From contig JABUUG010000038.1 in NCBI GenBank assembly GCA_021443285.1, positions 4,424 through 13,709 on the forward strand: a stretch of DNA of 9,286 nucleotides, in the 5' to 3' direction. Numbering within the stretch: position 1 is the first letter of the stretch; the number at the start of each line of letters is the position of its first letter. Shown here piece by piece: positions 1 through 8,000 of this stretch. A program made the position numbers and the translations under genes. The DNA comes from Bacteroidaceae bacterium (GTDB taxonomy: Bacteria; Bacteroidota; Bacteroidia; Bacteroidales; Bacteroidaceae). Below the pieces are notes generated by a model that had not been told where the DNA came from, did not search any database, and worked only from the letters and a program-made list of their open reading frames with translations.

Positions 1-1026
1 CGCATCATACTGGCATGCGGCGAGTCAGCCAACTTCCCCGCAGCCATCAAGGTGACAGCAGAATACTTCCCGAAGAAAGACCGCGCATACGCCACCTCAA
101 TCTTCAATGCAGGCGCATCCGTAGGCGCACTCGCCGCACCATTGATCATTCCGCCACTGGCAAAGTCTTTCGGATGGGAGATGGCATTCATCATCATCGG
201 TGCGCTGGGCTTCATCTGGATGGGATTTTTCGTGAAATGGTATGACAAACCGGCAGAGTCGTCGCACGTGAACCAGGCGGAACTTCTGTACATCAACCAG
301 GACGACGAGAAGGAGGCAGAGAAGGAAAATGCCACAGAGGAGAAGCAGATGTCCATCGGACAGGCATTCGGCTACAAGCAGACATGGGCGTTCATCGTGG
401 GCAAGTTCTTCACCGATGGCGTATGGTGGTTCTTCCTCTTCTGGGCTCCGGGCTATTTCCAGGACGTTTACGGCTACAAGGCTTCGTCCGGCACAGGCAT
501 GATGCTCATCATGACGCTCTACGCAATAGTAACATTCCTTTCCATTTATATATGTAAGCTGCCGACCCACTTCGTCGAGAAGCGCGGCATGAACCCATAC
601 GCAGGCCGCATGCTCGCCATGATGCTCATCGCCTTCATGCCTCTCGTATGCGTTGCAGCGCAGCCATTGGGCGACTACTCCGCATGGTGGCCGGCAATAA
701 TCATCGGCATTGTAGGCGCGGGTCATCAGGCATGGTCGGCTAACCTCTTCTCCACAATCGGCGACATGTTCCCCAAGAGCGCGATAGCAACAGTAACGGG
801 CATCGGCGGCATGGCAGGAGGCGTAGGTTCATTCCTTATCAACAAAGGCTCCGGTATGCTGTTCACATACGCAGAAGGCGAGGGCTCAGCCTTCACATTC
901 CTCGGCTTCGAGGGCAAACCGGCGGGCTACATGATAATCTTCTGCATCTGCGCAGTGGCATACCTGCTCGCATGGATAATCATGAAGACACTCGTGCCAC
1001 GCTACAAGCCAATCATTCTGGAATAA
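1..1026 (+). CDS. MFS transporter, ExuT-like hexuronate/sugar-acid permease (5'-truncated)
   Basis: This is the C-terminal 341 residues of an inner-membrane major facilitator superfamily permease. The reading frame is open from base 1, so the start lies outside the window and roughly the first 100 residues are missing. The visible part opens with GESANFPAAIKVTAEYFP, close to the conserved segment of the anion:cation symporter family that includes ExuT and related sugar-acid carriers. A charged cytoplasmic loop rich in E and K (about residues 85-118) separates the two halves of the fold. The second half starts with FFTDGVWWFFLFWAPGYF, again ExuT-like, and continues with several hydrophobic helices to a K/R-rich end. 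Family knowledge suggests proton-coupled uptake of galacturonate or glucuronate; the exact substrate is an inference, and another sugar acid is possible. The TonB-dependent receptor gene begins 7 nt after the stop, suggesting co-transcription. Confidence 0.85.
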   Translation, partial: RIILACGESANFPAAIKVTAEYFPKKDRAYATSIFNAGASVGALAAPLIIPPLAKSFGWEMAFIIIGALGFIWMGFFVKWYDKPAESSHVNQAELLYINQDDEKEAEKENATEEKQMSIGQAFGYKQTWAFIVGKFFTDGVWWFFLFWAPGYFQDVYGYKASSGTGMMLIMTLYAIVTFLSIYICKLPTHFVEKRGMNPYAGRMLAMMLIAFMPLVCVAAQPLGDYSAWWPAIIIGIVGAGHQAWSANLFSTIGDMFPKSAIATVTGIGGMAGGVGSFLINKGSGMLFTYAEGEGSAFTFLGFEGKPAGYMIIFCICAVAYLLAWIIMKTLVPRYKPIILE

Positions 1027-1033
1027 TTTGACG

Positions 1034-2947
1034 ATGAACGACACCGCCAGGCTTCTCAGCTCCATTATCATCAGCAGCCTGACAACCATCAGCATCTGCG
1101 CAGAAGACCCACAGCCTTCTGCCGCAGATGCTGATAGTGTTTACAGGCAAAACCTTGAGGAAGTGGTGGTAACAGGCACGCGCCAGCAGACCGATGTGCG
1201 CCACCTTCCCATGACGCTCACCATCATCAACCGTGAGACCCTGACCCGGCAGAACCAGCCGAGCATACTCCCTACCCTGTCATCATACGTGCCGGGGCTG
1301 TTCGTCACATCTCGCGGCATGATGGGCTACGGCGTGTCCAACGGTGCCGCCGGCGGCATAAGCATAAGGGGCGTGTCGGGAACGGCGGCACAGGTGATGG
1401 TACTCGTTGACGGCCAGCCGCAGTATAACGGCATTTATGGGCATCCCATTGCCGACAACTACCAGACGATGTATGCGGAACGGGTGGAGGTGCTACGGCA
1501 GCCGGCATCTGTGCTATACGGTTCAAATGCCATGGGCGGTGTGGTAAACATCGTGACGCGCAACACTTTTACCAAGAAACACCAGACTGATGCTGTCGTC
1601 GGTGCAGGATCATACGGCACAGTGCAAGCGGAGGCATCTTACGCATACCACGGCAGCAGACTTTCGGCAAATGTGGCTGCACAGTATATGCGCAGCGACA
1701 ACCACCGCCCTAACATGGGCTTTGAGCAGTATGGCGGTTTCACGAAATTAGGATATTCCTTCAGCAGCCACTGGGAATCAACCATTGACTTCAACATAAC
1801 GCGGTCAATCTCCTCATATCCAGGCGCAGAGAATGCCCCGATGAACGAGGCCGACCAATGGATAACCCGCGGATTCGCATCGGTCGGCGTGAGAAACACC
1901 TACGAGAAGTTCTCCGGCGGGGCAAGCGTTTACACGTCTTTCGGCTGGCACAAGATAAATGACGGCTATCGTGCCGACCAGCCTTCCGCATCCCCGCAGA
2001 CACGGTTATTCCAATCGAGCGATGCCCTTGTTGGCGTTTCCGCCTATGAAAACTACAACTACTGCCCAGGCGGTCGCCTGACATTAGGCATAGACTACCA
2101 GCACATTTACGGTCATGCCTATTACACGAACCGCGAAACCGGCGAAGAGATAGCGACGCAAAACAAGCAAAGCGGCAAGGCACACAACAACGAAACGGCT
2201 GCCTACGCCAACATCTCGCAGGATATATTCCGCTGGCTCACAATCAACTGTGGAATACGCCTTGACCACCATACAGTTACAGGCACAGAATGGATACCAC
2301 AAGCGGGCATCGCCATACGGCCCACAAGCGACTCCGACATAAAGCTCTCGCTGGCGAAAGGCTTCCGCAATCCCACCATGCGCGAGATGTATCTCTATCC
2401 GCCGTCAAACGAGGAACTCAGACCGGAGCGGCTGATGAACTACGAGATAGCGTGGCATCACCGCCCGAACAACGGATCCTTCTCCTACGGCATAAACCTT
2501 TTCCTCATAAAGGGCGACAATATAATACAGACCGTTGAGCGCAAGAACGTGAACACGGGCGAGATAAACAACAAGGGCATTGAGGTGGAAGCGACATGGA
2601 ACGCCACAAAACACCTGACTTTCACCACCAACCACAGCTTCCTGAACATGAAACACCATGTGCTTGCGGCCCCCGAATACAAAGGCTTTGTAGCAGCTGG
2701 CTACACTACTGCGAGATGGAGTGCCGGACTGCAATTGCAGCAACTCGCCGGACTGTTCACTGCTGTTGGCGAGAACGAGCGCAAGGAATGCGCCACGCTG
2801 CTCAGTGCCCACGCCTCCGTCCGCCTCTGCAAGACTGTACAGCTATGGGCAAGGGGCGAGAACCTGCTTGCACAACGATATGAGATTATTGAAGGGTATC
2901 CTATGCCCCGCGCCACGTTCATGGCGGGGGTGAAATGCAGTTTCTGA
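1034..2947 (+). CDS. TonB-dependent outer-membrane receptor
   Basis: The product is a 637-residue outer-membrane active transporter powered by TonB-ExbBD. Residues 1-23 form a plausible signal peptide (hydrophobic IIISSLTTISICA). EEVVVTGTR at 42-50 is a TonB-box-like segment. The plug domain spans about 43-176, with SIRGVSG, VLVDGQP and VEVLRQPASVLYGSNAMGGVVNIVTR, all hallmarks of the family. The remainder is a beta-barrel rich in aromatic alternating strands, including the late-barrel stretch KGFRNPTMREMYLYPPSNEELRPE, and it ends in a terminal Phe as expected for barrel insertion. The carboxypeptidase-like N-terminal domain of SusC proteins is absent and the length is far below SusC size, so this is of the BtuB/siderophore/metal receptor class, not a glycan SusC. 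I chose ATG 1034; a TTG at 1028 in the same frame is possible but would leave only 1 nt after the previous stop. The substrate is unknown. Confidence 0.92.
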   Translation: MNDTARLLSSIIISSLTTISICAEDPQPSAADADSVYRQNLEEVVVTGTRQQTDVRHLPMTLTIINRETLTRQNQPSILPTLSSYVPGLFVTSRGMMGYGVSNGAAGGISIRGVSGTAAQVMVLVDGQPQYNGIYGHPIADNYQTMYAERVEVLRQPASVLYGSNAMGGVVNIVTRNTFTKKHQTDAVVGAGSYGTVQAEASYAYHGSRLSANVAAQYMRSDNHRPNMGFEQYGGFTKLGYSFSSHWESTIDFNITRSISSYPGAENAPMNEADQWITRGFASVGVRNTYEKFSGGASVYTSFGWHKINDGYRADQPSASPQTRLFQSSDALVGVSAYENYNYCPGGRLTLGIDYQHIYGHAYYTNRETGEEIATQNKQSGKAHNNETAAYANISQDIFRWLTINCGIRLDHHTVTGTEWIPQAGIAIRPTSDSDIKLSLAKGFRNPTMREMYLYPPSNEELRPERLMNYEIAWHHRPNNGSFSYGINLFLIKGDNIIQTVERKNVNTGEINNKGIEVEATWNATKHLTFTTNHSFLNMKHHVLAAPEYKGFVAAGYTTARWSAGLQLQQLAGLFTAVGENERKECATLLSAHASVRLCKTVQLWARGENLLAQRYEIIEGYPMPRATFMAGVKCSF

Positions 2948-3221
2948 ACAACCCTGAATGATAAAACAGAACATAACAAATAAGGGAAATGGGGGATTTT
3001 GATACAGCGGCGGTCTTTGATTAAGCAAATAATAATCAATAAATAAGCGACAAATGGCGAAAAAAAGGCGACCACAGACCTGCTTGTAATGTAGGCATGT
3101 ATAACTTTGCGCCCGATTATTCTGTTCAGGCTCAAATAAGTGGATTCAAGAGTGATATGATGCAATCGCGCTTTATGAGGTTTCCCGCCTGTCGGAGCTA
3201 ACGCGTAAAAAACACATATAA
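2948..3221. other. intergenic gap between the receptor gene and rplU
   Basis: This 274-nt AT-rich stretch has no credible gene; open frames on the minus strand here are uninterpretable. I see no clear intrinsic terminator after the receptor stop. The right half holds a candidate Bacteroidetes -7 element and the presumed leader of the ribosomal protein operon. Confidence 0.6.
3102..3109 (+). promoter_or_regulatory. candidate Bacteroidetes -7 element for rplU-rpmA
   Basis: TAACTTTG matches the Bacteroidetes primary sigma factor -7 consensus TAnnTTTG exactly. A TTG at 3084-3086 could be part of the -33 element, but the spacing is shorter than usual, so that half is weak. Transcription would start a few bases downstream and leave a leader of about 105 nt before the rplU start. 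Confidence 0.45.
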
Positions 3222-3539
3222 ATGTACGCAATTGTAGAAATTAACGGTCAGCAATTCAAGGCAGAACAAGGCAAAAAGCTCTTTGTAAACCACATCAAAG
3301 ACGCCGTAGAAGGCCAGGAGATTGAATTTGACAAGGTGCTTCTCGTAGATAACGAGGGCGCAGTGACAGTAGGCACACCGGCAGTGGAAGGTGCCAAAGT
3401 GGTATGCGAGGTGGTTAGCCCGCTCGTAAAGGGCGACAAGGTAATCGTCTTCAAAATGAAGCGTCGTAAGGACTCGCGCAAGCGCAACGGCTTCCGTGCC
3501 CAGTACACGCAGGTAGAAATCAAATCAGTAATCGCTTAA
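3222..3539 (+). CDS. rplU: 50S ribosomal protein bL21
   Basis: This is a 105-residue large-subunit ribosomal protein that binds 23S rRNA. The N-terminus [20 protein letters not shown] and the C-terminal block [24 protein letters not shown] are characteristic of bL21, and the length is normal for the family. The ATG at 3222 follows the A-rich sequence aaaaaacacatataa with no Shine-Dalgarno, as is usual in Bacteroidetes. It is the first gene of a two-gene unit with rpmA, separated by 19 nt. The preceding leader of about 105 nt could carry regulation, but this is an inference. Confidence 0.98.
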   Translation: MYAIVEINGQQFKAEQGKKLFVNHIKDAVEGQEIEFDKVLLVDNEGAVTVGTPAVEGAKVVCEVVSPLVKGDKVIVFKMKRRKDSRKRNGFRAQYTQVEIKSVIA

Positions 3540-3543
3540 TTTT

Positions 3544-3550
3544 AAGGAGG
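3544..3550 (+). promoter_or_regulatory. strong Shine-Dalgarno site of rpmA
   Basis: AAGGAGG lies 8 nt before the rpmA ATG, an essentially perfect match to the 16S anti-Shine-Dalgarno. It is the only such site in the window; the other starts are preceded by A-rich or nondescript sequence. This is notable because Bacteroidetes ribosomes generally make little use of Shine-Dalgarno pairing. Confidence 0.85.
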
Positions 3551-3558
3551 AATTAACA

Positions 3559-3822
3559 ATGGCTCATAAAAAAGGTGTCGGTAGTTCTAAGAACGGTCGC
3601 GAATCGGCTTCGCAGAGATTAGGCGTTAAGATTTGGGGTGGACAGAAGGTTACAGCAGGCAACATCATCGTTCGCCAGCGTGGCACACACCACAACCCAG
3701 GTCAGAACGTAGGTTTGGGCAAGGACGATACTCTCTATGCTCTCGTTGACGGAACAGTATGCTTCCGCAAGGGACGCAAGGATCGCAGCTATGTTTCGGT
3801 AATCCCCGAAGCACAGGCATAA
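3559..3822 (+). CDS. rpmA: 50S ribosomal protein bL27
   Basis: This is an 87-residue large-subunit protein whose N-terminal tail reaches toward the peptidyl-transferase centre. It starts [20 protein letters not shown] and contains [21 protein letters not shown] followed by [22 protein letters not shown], all classic bL27 sequence. The mature-type N-terminus begins directly after Met, without the cleavable N-terminal extension found in many Firmicutes, so no Prp-type protease processing is expected. The length is typical. It follows rplU by 19 nt and has its own strong ribosome binding site. The unit is closed by an intrinsic terminator about 60 nt downstream. Confidence 0.98.
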   Translation: MAHKKGVGSSKNGRESASQRLGVKIWGGQKVTAGNIIVRQRGTHHNPGQNVGLGKDDTLYALVDGTVCFRKGRKDRSYVSVIPEAQA

Positions 3823-3832
3823 CGACCAGCCC

Positions 3833-3865
3833 AAGGTTCTCAGACCTTAACAAAAATTTTTCTTA
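3833..3865 (+). terminator. weak hairpin plus T-tract after rpmA (possible first terminator)
   Basis: AAGGT (3833-3837) can pair with ACCTT (3844-3848). The sequence then runs through AAAAATTTTTCTT. The stem is only 5 bp and is separated from the T run by 8 nt, so this is at best an auxiliary terminator upstream of the strong one at 3880. Confidence 0.25.
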
Positions 3866-3879
3866 TTCCAAACAAACAT

Positions 3880-3919
3880 AAAGGCGGCATGTCATTGCGA
3901 CATCCGCCTTTTCTTTTTG
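3880..3919 (+). terminator. rho-independent terminator of rplU-rpmA
   Basis: AAAGGCGG-C-ATGTC (3880-3893) pairs with GACATCCGCCTTT (3899-3911) to form a 13-bp GC-rich stem with one bulged C and a 5-nt loop (ATTGC). The stem runs into TTTTCTTTTT. This is a textbook intrinsic terminator. It also argues against starting the downstream gene at an in-frame ATG at 3889, which lies inside the stem. Confidence 0.9.
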
Positions 3920-4015
3920 CGCTTTGGGGATGGCAATTGCCTTGTAATATCAATAAAACACACAACCCCAGCACGTTAATACCCATTCAGCGCCCAATTT
4001 ATCTTCCGCTTATCG

Positions 4016-4023
4016 TAAATTTG
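4016..4023 (+). promoter_or_regulatory. candidate -7 element for the Rpn-like gene
   Basis: TAAATTTG is an exact match to the Bacteroidetes -7 consensus TAnnTTTG. The ATG at 4045 is 21 nt downstream, leaving a short leader. No convincing TTTG -33 element is seen at the normal distance; TTTA at 3998-4001 is the nearest candidate. Confidence 0.5.
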
Positions 4024-4044
4024 TCGCACATTTATTATTATAAT

Positions 4045-5004
4045 ATGGCACGTTACATCCGTTTTGACTGGGCGATGAAGAAGCTCCTCCGCGACAAGGC
4101 AAATTTCGTGGTCCTGGAGGGTTTCATATCCACACTTCTTGAGAAAGACATACGCATAAGCCACATCATAGAGAGCGAGTCCAACCGCGATGGGGCTGAC
4201 GACAAGCAGGACCGCGTGGATGTGGCTGCGGAAGATGAGAAAGGCGTAAAGTACATCATTGAGGTACAGGCAGAAAGCGAGGTTTCCTACTTCCAGCGCA
4301 TACTCTTCGGGACAAGCGAGTTCGTGCGTTCGTGCATCAAACGCGGCGAGAGCTACGGCGACATAAAGAAGATTTACAGCATAAACATCGTATATTTTAA
4401 CCTTGGAAAAGGCGAGGACTATGTGTATCACGGCACAACGGAGTTCCGCGGCATACACACAGGCGACCTTCTGAACCTGTCGCCCTTCCAGCAGGAGAAG
4501 TTCGGAGTGTCAGAGGTAAGCGACATCTTCCCAGAATACTACATACTGAAGGTCAACGGTTTCAACGATGTGGCAAAGACACCTCTGCAGGAGTGGATAC
4601 AGTTCCTGAAGAACGAGACCATTCCAGAAACACCTACCGCGAAAGGCCTTAAGGAAGCGAAGAAGGTGATGGCCTACACACACATGACGCGCACAGAACG
4701 GGCCGCATACGACAAACACCTTGACAATGTGTCTGTACTTCGCGACAACATCATAACCGCACGCGGTGAAGGCAGGATAGAAGGAAGATTAGAAGGCATG
4801 ATAGAAGGTCGGAAAGAAGGAAGGGAAGAAGGAAGGGAAGAAGGAAGGAAAGAAGGTCGGAAAGAAGGAAGGGAAGAAGGAAGGATGGAAGGCGCAAAAG
4901 CCCAAGCCATGGAAACAGCACGCAGGATGAAGGCAAAAGGTATGCCAATAGAGGACATTGCAGAAATAACGGATTTATCCGCCGAAGAGATTGCGAAGCT
5001 ATAG
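4045..5004 (+). CDS. Rpn-family PD-(D/E)XK nuclease / transposase-like protein
   Basis: The 319-residue product belongs to the Rpn (recombination-promoting nuclease) / PD-(D/E)XK transposase-like family. It opens MARYIRFDWAMKKLLRDKANF, the usual family start. The nuclease core shows RVDV (Asp59), a short loop, then IIEVQ (Glu73, Gln75), fitting the D-x(n)-ExQ variant of the PD-(D/E)XK site. Conserved family features follow: YFQRILFGTSEFV, YSINIVYFNL and the middle region to about residue 235. Residues 241-283 are EGR-type tetrapeptide repeats. The C-terminus MKAKGMPIEDIAEITDLSAEEIAKL resembles the short helix-turn-helix-like tail common in this family. I start at ATG 4045, just after a -7 motif; an upstream ATG at 3889 would begin inside the rpmA terminator and add 52 non-homologous-looking residues. 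By family knowledge it is a DNA endonuclease that can raise recombination; a cellular role, including phage defence, is inference. No inverted repeats marking a mobile element are seen. Confidence 0.88.
   Translation: MARYIRFDWAMKKLLRDKANFVVLEGFISTLLEKDIRISHIIESESNRDGADDKQDRVDVAAEDEKGVKYIIEVQAESEVSYFQRILFGTSEFVRSCIKRGESYGDIKKIYSINIVYFNLGKGEDYVYHGTTEFRGIHTGDLLNLSPFQQEKFGVSEVSDIFPEYYILKVNGFNDVAKTPLQEWIQFLKNETIPETPTAKGLKEAKKVMAYTHMTRTERAAYDKHLDNVSVLRDNIITARGEGRIEGRLEGMIEGRKEGREEGREEGRKEGRKEGREEGRMEGAKAQAMETARRMKAKGMPIEDIAEITDLSAEEIAKL
4765..4893 (+). repeat. 12-nt in-frame tandem repeat encoding xEGR tetrapeptides
   Basis: About eleven imperfect 12-nt units (types such as GAAGGAAGGGAA and GAAGGTCGGAAA) encode GEGR-IEGR-LEGM-IEGR-KEGR and so on in the Rpn-like gene. 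Two 34-nt stretches, 4803-4836 and 4851-4884, are identical and 48 nt (four units) apart, which points to recent duplication by slippage or recombination. Because the unit is a multiple of three, length changes keep the frame. Confidence 0.9.
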
Positions 5005-5005
5005 T

Positions 5006-5045
5006 CGCCCTATTGTCCTTGCGCTGGCTCGCAAGGATCGGGGTG
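5006..5045 (+). other. inverted repeat between the Rpn-like gene and the hybrid kinase
   Basis: CCTTGCG (5017-5023) pairs perfectly with CGCAAGG (5030-5036) around the loop CTGGCT, extendable by a T-A and a G-U pair. An outer helix CGCCC (5006-5010) with GGGTG (5041-5045) could stack below a small internal loop. There is no T-tract, so it is not a standard intrinsic terminator. It may be a terminator variant, a processing site or a leader structure for the kinase gene. Confidence 0.45.
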
Positions 5046-5092
5046 ATGCACAAGGAGCAGGGGCAGAGTCAAAACGCATAAAAAAAGATACT

Positions 5093-8000
5093 ATGAAGAA
5101 TCATTTGGTCAGTACGGGAAACGTCAGTTACAACAAGGCTTTACTCGACAATATGGCATACTTTTCAGATGCCGTATGGGTTATTGAAATCGCTTCGGAG
5201 TCAATTGTGGTTATCTTCGACAAGATTTCCCCCCAGCTGGTGGGCAAGCAGATGACGTTAGACGGGATATCCGACTTCATACGGCAGCACAACTCTCCGG
5301 AAGATGCGGAGCAGATTATGAAGATGATGACTGTGGGCTATCTCAAGAAACTGAAAACAAGTGTGGAATACACCTGTCATGCTCTGCCATACGGAGGAAA
5401 AGTACACAAGATGCGCGCTGTTGTTACCCCGGAATTTGATGAAGATGGCAAAGTACAGAGGGTATATATATCATTTCAGGACATACAGTCGCACCTTAAT
5501 GAGATAGACTCCTACCGTTTTGACACGGAAAAGGCAATGTCTTCTTTCGACTATAAGGAGCTGCTTTCTTCGGCACAGATGGGCCTGTGGACAATAGTTG
5601 TTGACAAGGGTGTCGGAAAATTCTTCGTTGATGAGGTGTCGGCAGAACTCTTCGGCATAGACCACAACCTGTCTGCAGAAGAAGCCTACTCACTGTATGT
5701 ATCCCGCCTTGACGACGAGGCCTTCACCATTATCCGCGAATATCAAAGCAGGATGATGGATGGCGAAAAGTCTGAGGCCACATATTCATTCAGACACCCC
5801 TCGCGCGGCATGATAACAGTGCGCTCCTGCGGTGTGATAGACGACAGTTACACGGGCACGGGCATATGCTTCAGAGGCTGCCAACAGGACATAACGGAAT
5901 ACCACAAGTCCATAGAGCAGCGCGAAAAGATGATTGATAAATACCTGAAGCTCAACTCGGCGCTGTCTGACGAATATGTGAACGTATATATCGTGGATGT
6001 CAAGACCGAGATGGCAGAGGCTGTCAAGGAACTAAAGATTGACGTAGCAAGTGCGGTAGGACAGGAGGGCGACATGATACCATACGAGGACGTGTGGGGA
6101 TACTACATCCAGAACTTCGTGTACGAGGAAGACCGCAAGTATGTCAACAAAATCCATGACCTCAACAACGTATTGAGAGACCTTAAGGCAAACAACGGCG
6201 AATACACCTACCGCTACCGTCTTTTCGTAAAGGGAGGAATACACTATGTGCAGTTCAAGGCCGTCATGCTGGACGATGACACCATGATTCAGGCGTTCCG
6301 AAGCATCGACGACATAGTAAGGCAGGAGGTGGAGAACCGCAAAGTTGTCGAGAACGCCATGGAGATGCTTTCAAAAGAGAAGCAACTGCTTGAATATGTG
6401 GCAGGCCTCTACAACACACTTTACTACATAAGCACCACCAGCAACTACTTCCGCCAGATAGGTACACCGCCAGACAGGATTCAGCAAACGCTCGAACGGA
6501 ATGCAACAATCGGCAACCAAGAGAAGGTATGGACAGTGATGAGACGTGTCATCAGAAAGGACTTCATCGACAAAGTTCTTGAATTTACCGACTTCAGCAC
6601 TCTCGAAGAACGCATGAAAGGGCGCAAGGAGGTGTCAATAAAGGCTGTCAACGACGAAGGCAAATGGGTTCGCTTCTCCTTCATCCGTCTGGACAGAGAC
6701 CTTAATGCACCTATTACAGCCGTACTCTTTGCCTCGCAGCACATTGACAACGAGGTGCGTCGGGAAGAAGCACACAAGAAGGCACTGGAAGAGGCACTGG
6801 CAATGTCGGAACAGGCAAGCCGCGCAAAGTCGAGGTTCCTGAACAACATGTCGCATGACATACGCACGCCGATGAACGCCATTGTCGGTTTCACCGCGCT
6901 CGCCTCGACCCACGCAAACGACAAGGACAAGGTGCTCGACTATCTGAAAAAGATACAGACCTCATCCACCCACCTGCTGTCACTCATAAACGACGTGCTC
7001 GACATGGCACGCATAGAGAGCGGCAAGGTAACCATCGACAACAAGGAGAACTCGCTGTCCGAACTCATGCATGACGTGAAGAACATCGTACAGGCAGACA
7101 TCAAGAAAAAACAGCTCAACATGTTCTTCGACACAGTGGATGTCAGGGACGAGACCGTGATGTGCGACAAACTGCGGCTTAACCAGATACTGCTTAACAT
7201 TCTGTCCAATGCCATAAAGTTCACACCACCTCTCGGCACAGTTGGCATGAAAATTGTACAGAAGAAAAGTGCAAGGGAGGGAATGGGAACGTTTGAATTC
7301 CATGTAAAGGACACGGGTATCGGCATGAGCAATGAGTTTGCCGAAAAGATATTCGAGCCTTTCGAGCGCGAACGGACATCGACAGTCAGCGGCATACAGG
7401 GCACCGGGCTCGGCATGGCAATCACCAAGAACATCGTTGATATGATGAACGGCACCATAGCCGTGAAGAGCGAAAAGGGGGTTGGAACAGAGTTCATCGT
7501 AACATTCGACTTTGAACTGGCGGAAACCGTTCAAAAGCCAGACCACCGCATAGAAAAACTCCAAGGTGTACACGCCCTCATAGCCGACGACAACTACGAC
7601 ACCTGCCTGAGCGTTTGCCACATGCTCGACGAGATTGGCCTGCGGCCCGAATGGACGATGTACGGCCATGAGGCAGTGCTGAGGGCAAGCCATGCAAAGG
7701 AGTTCAACGACCCGTATGGCGTATATATCATAGACTGGCTGATGCCCGACATGAACGGCATAGAGGTGGTGCGCCGCATACGCAAGGAGATTGGAGAGGA
7801 CACCCCGATTATCATTCTCACGGCATACGATTGGAGCGAGATTGAGGAAGAGGCCAAGGAAGCAGGAGTAACCAGCTTCTGCGCAAAGCCGATATTCCTG
7901 TCCGACCTGAGTTCAATACTACAAAAAGCCGTGGCAAGCAGGGACGGAGCCGGTGTAAGTCCGACAAAAGCACAACCGGCGGCACCGACACTTGAGGGAC

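Noticed and set aside
2701..3231. Minus-strand open frame of 176 codons across the end of the receptor gene and the intergenic gap
   Set aside because: About half is antisense to the receptor, and the protein has no recognisable motif.
3889..4044. In-frame N-terminal extension of the Rpn-like gene from ATG 3889
   Set aside because: It starts inside the rpmA terminator stem, lies upstream of a consensus -7 motif, and adds 52 residues unlike the family N-terminus, which normally begins near MARYIRFDW.
4045..5004. Complete insertion sequence around the Rpn-like gene
   Set aside because: No flanking terminal inverted repeats or target-site duplication could be found, and Rpn-family members do not need them.
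4991..5092. In-frame TTG start at 4991 for the hybrid kinase
   Set aside because: It overlaps the end of the Rpn-like gene and would translate through the inverted repeat; ATG 5093 has a typical A-rich upstream and begins the recognisable protein.
6980..7693. Long minus-strand open frame (237 codons) inside the kinase gene
   Set aside because: It is a shadow of strongly conserved kinase and receiver sequence; its translation is His/Cys/Val-rich and unlike any family.
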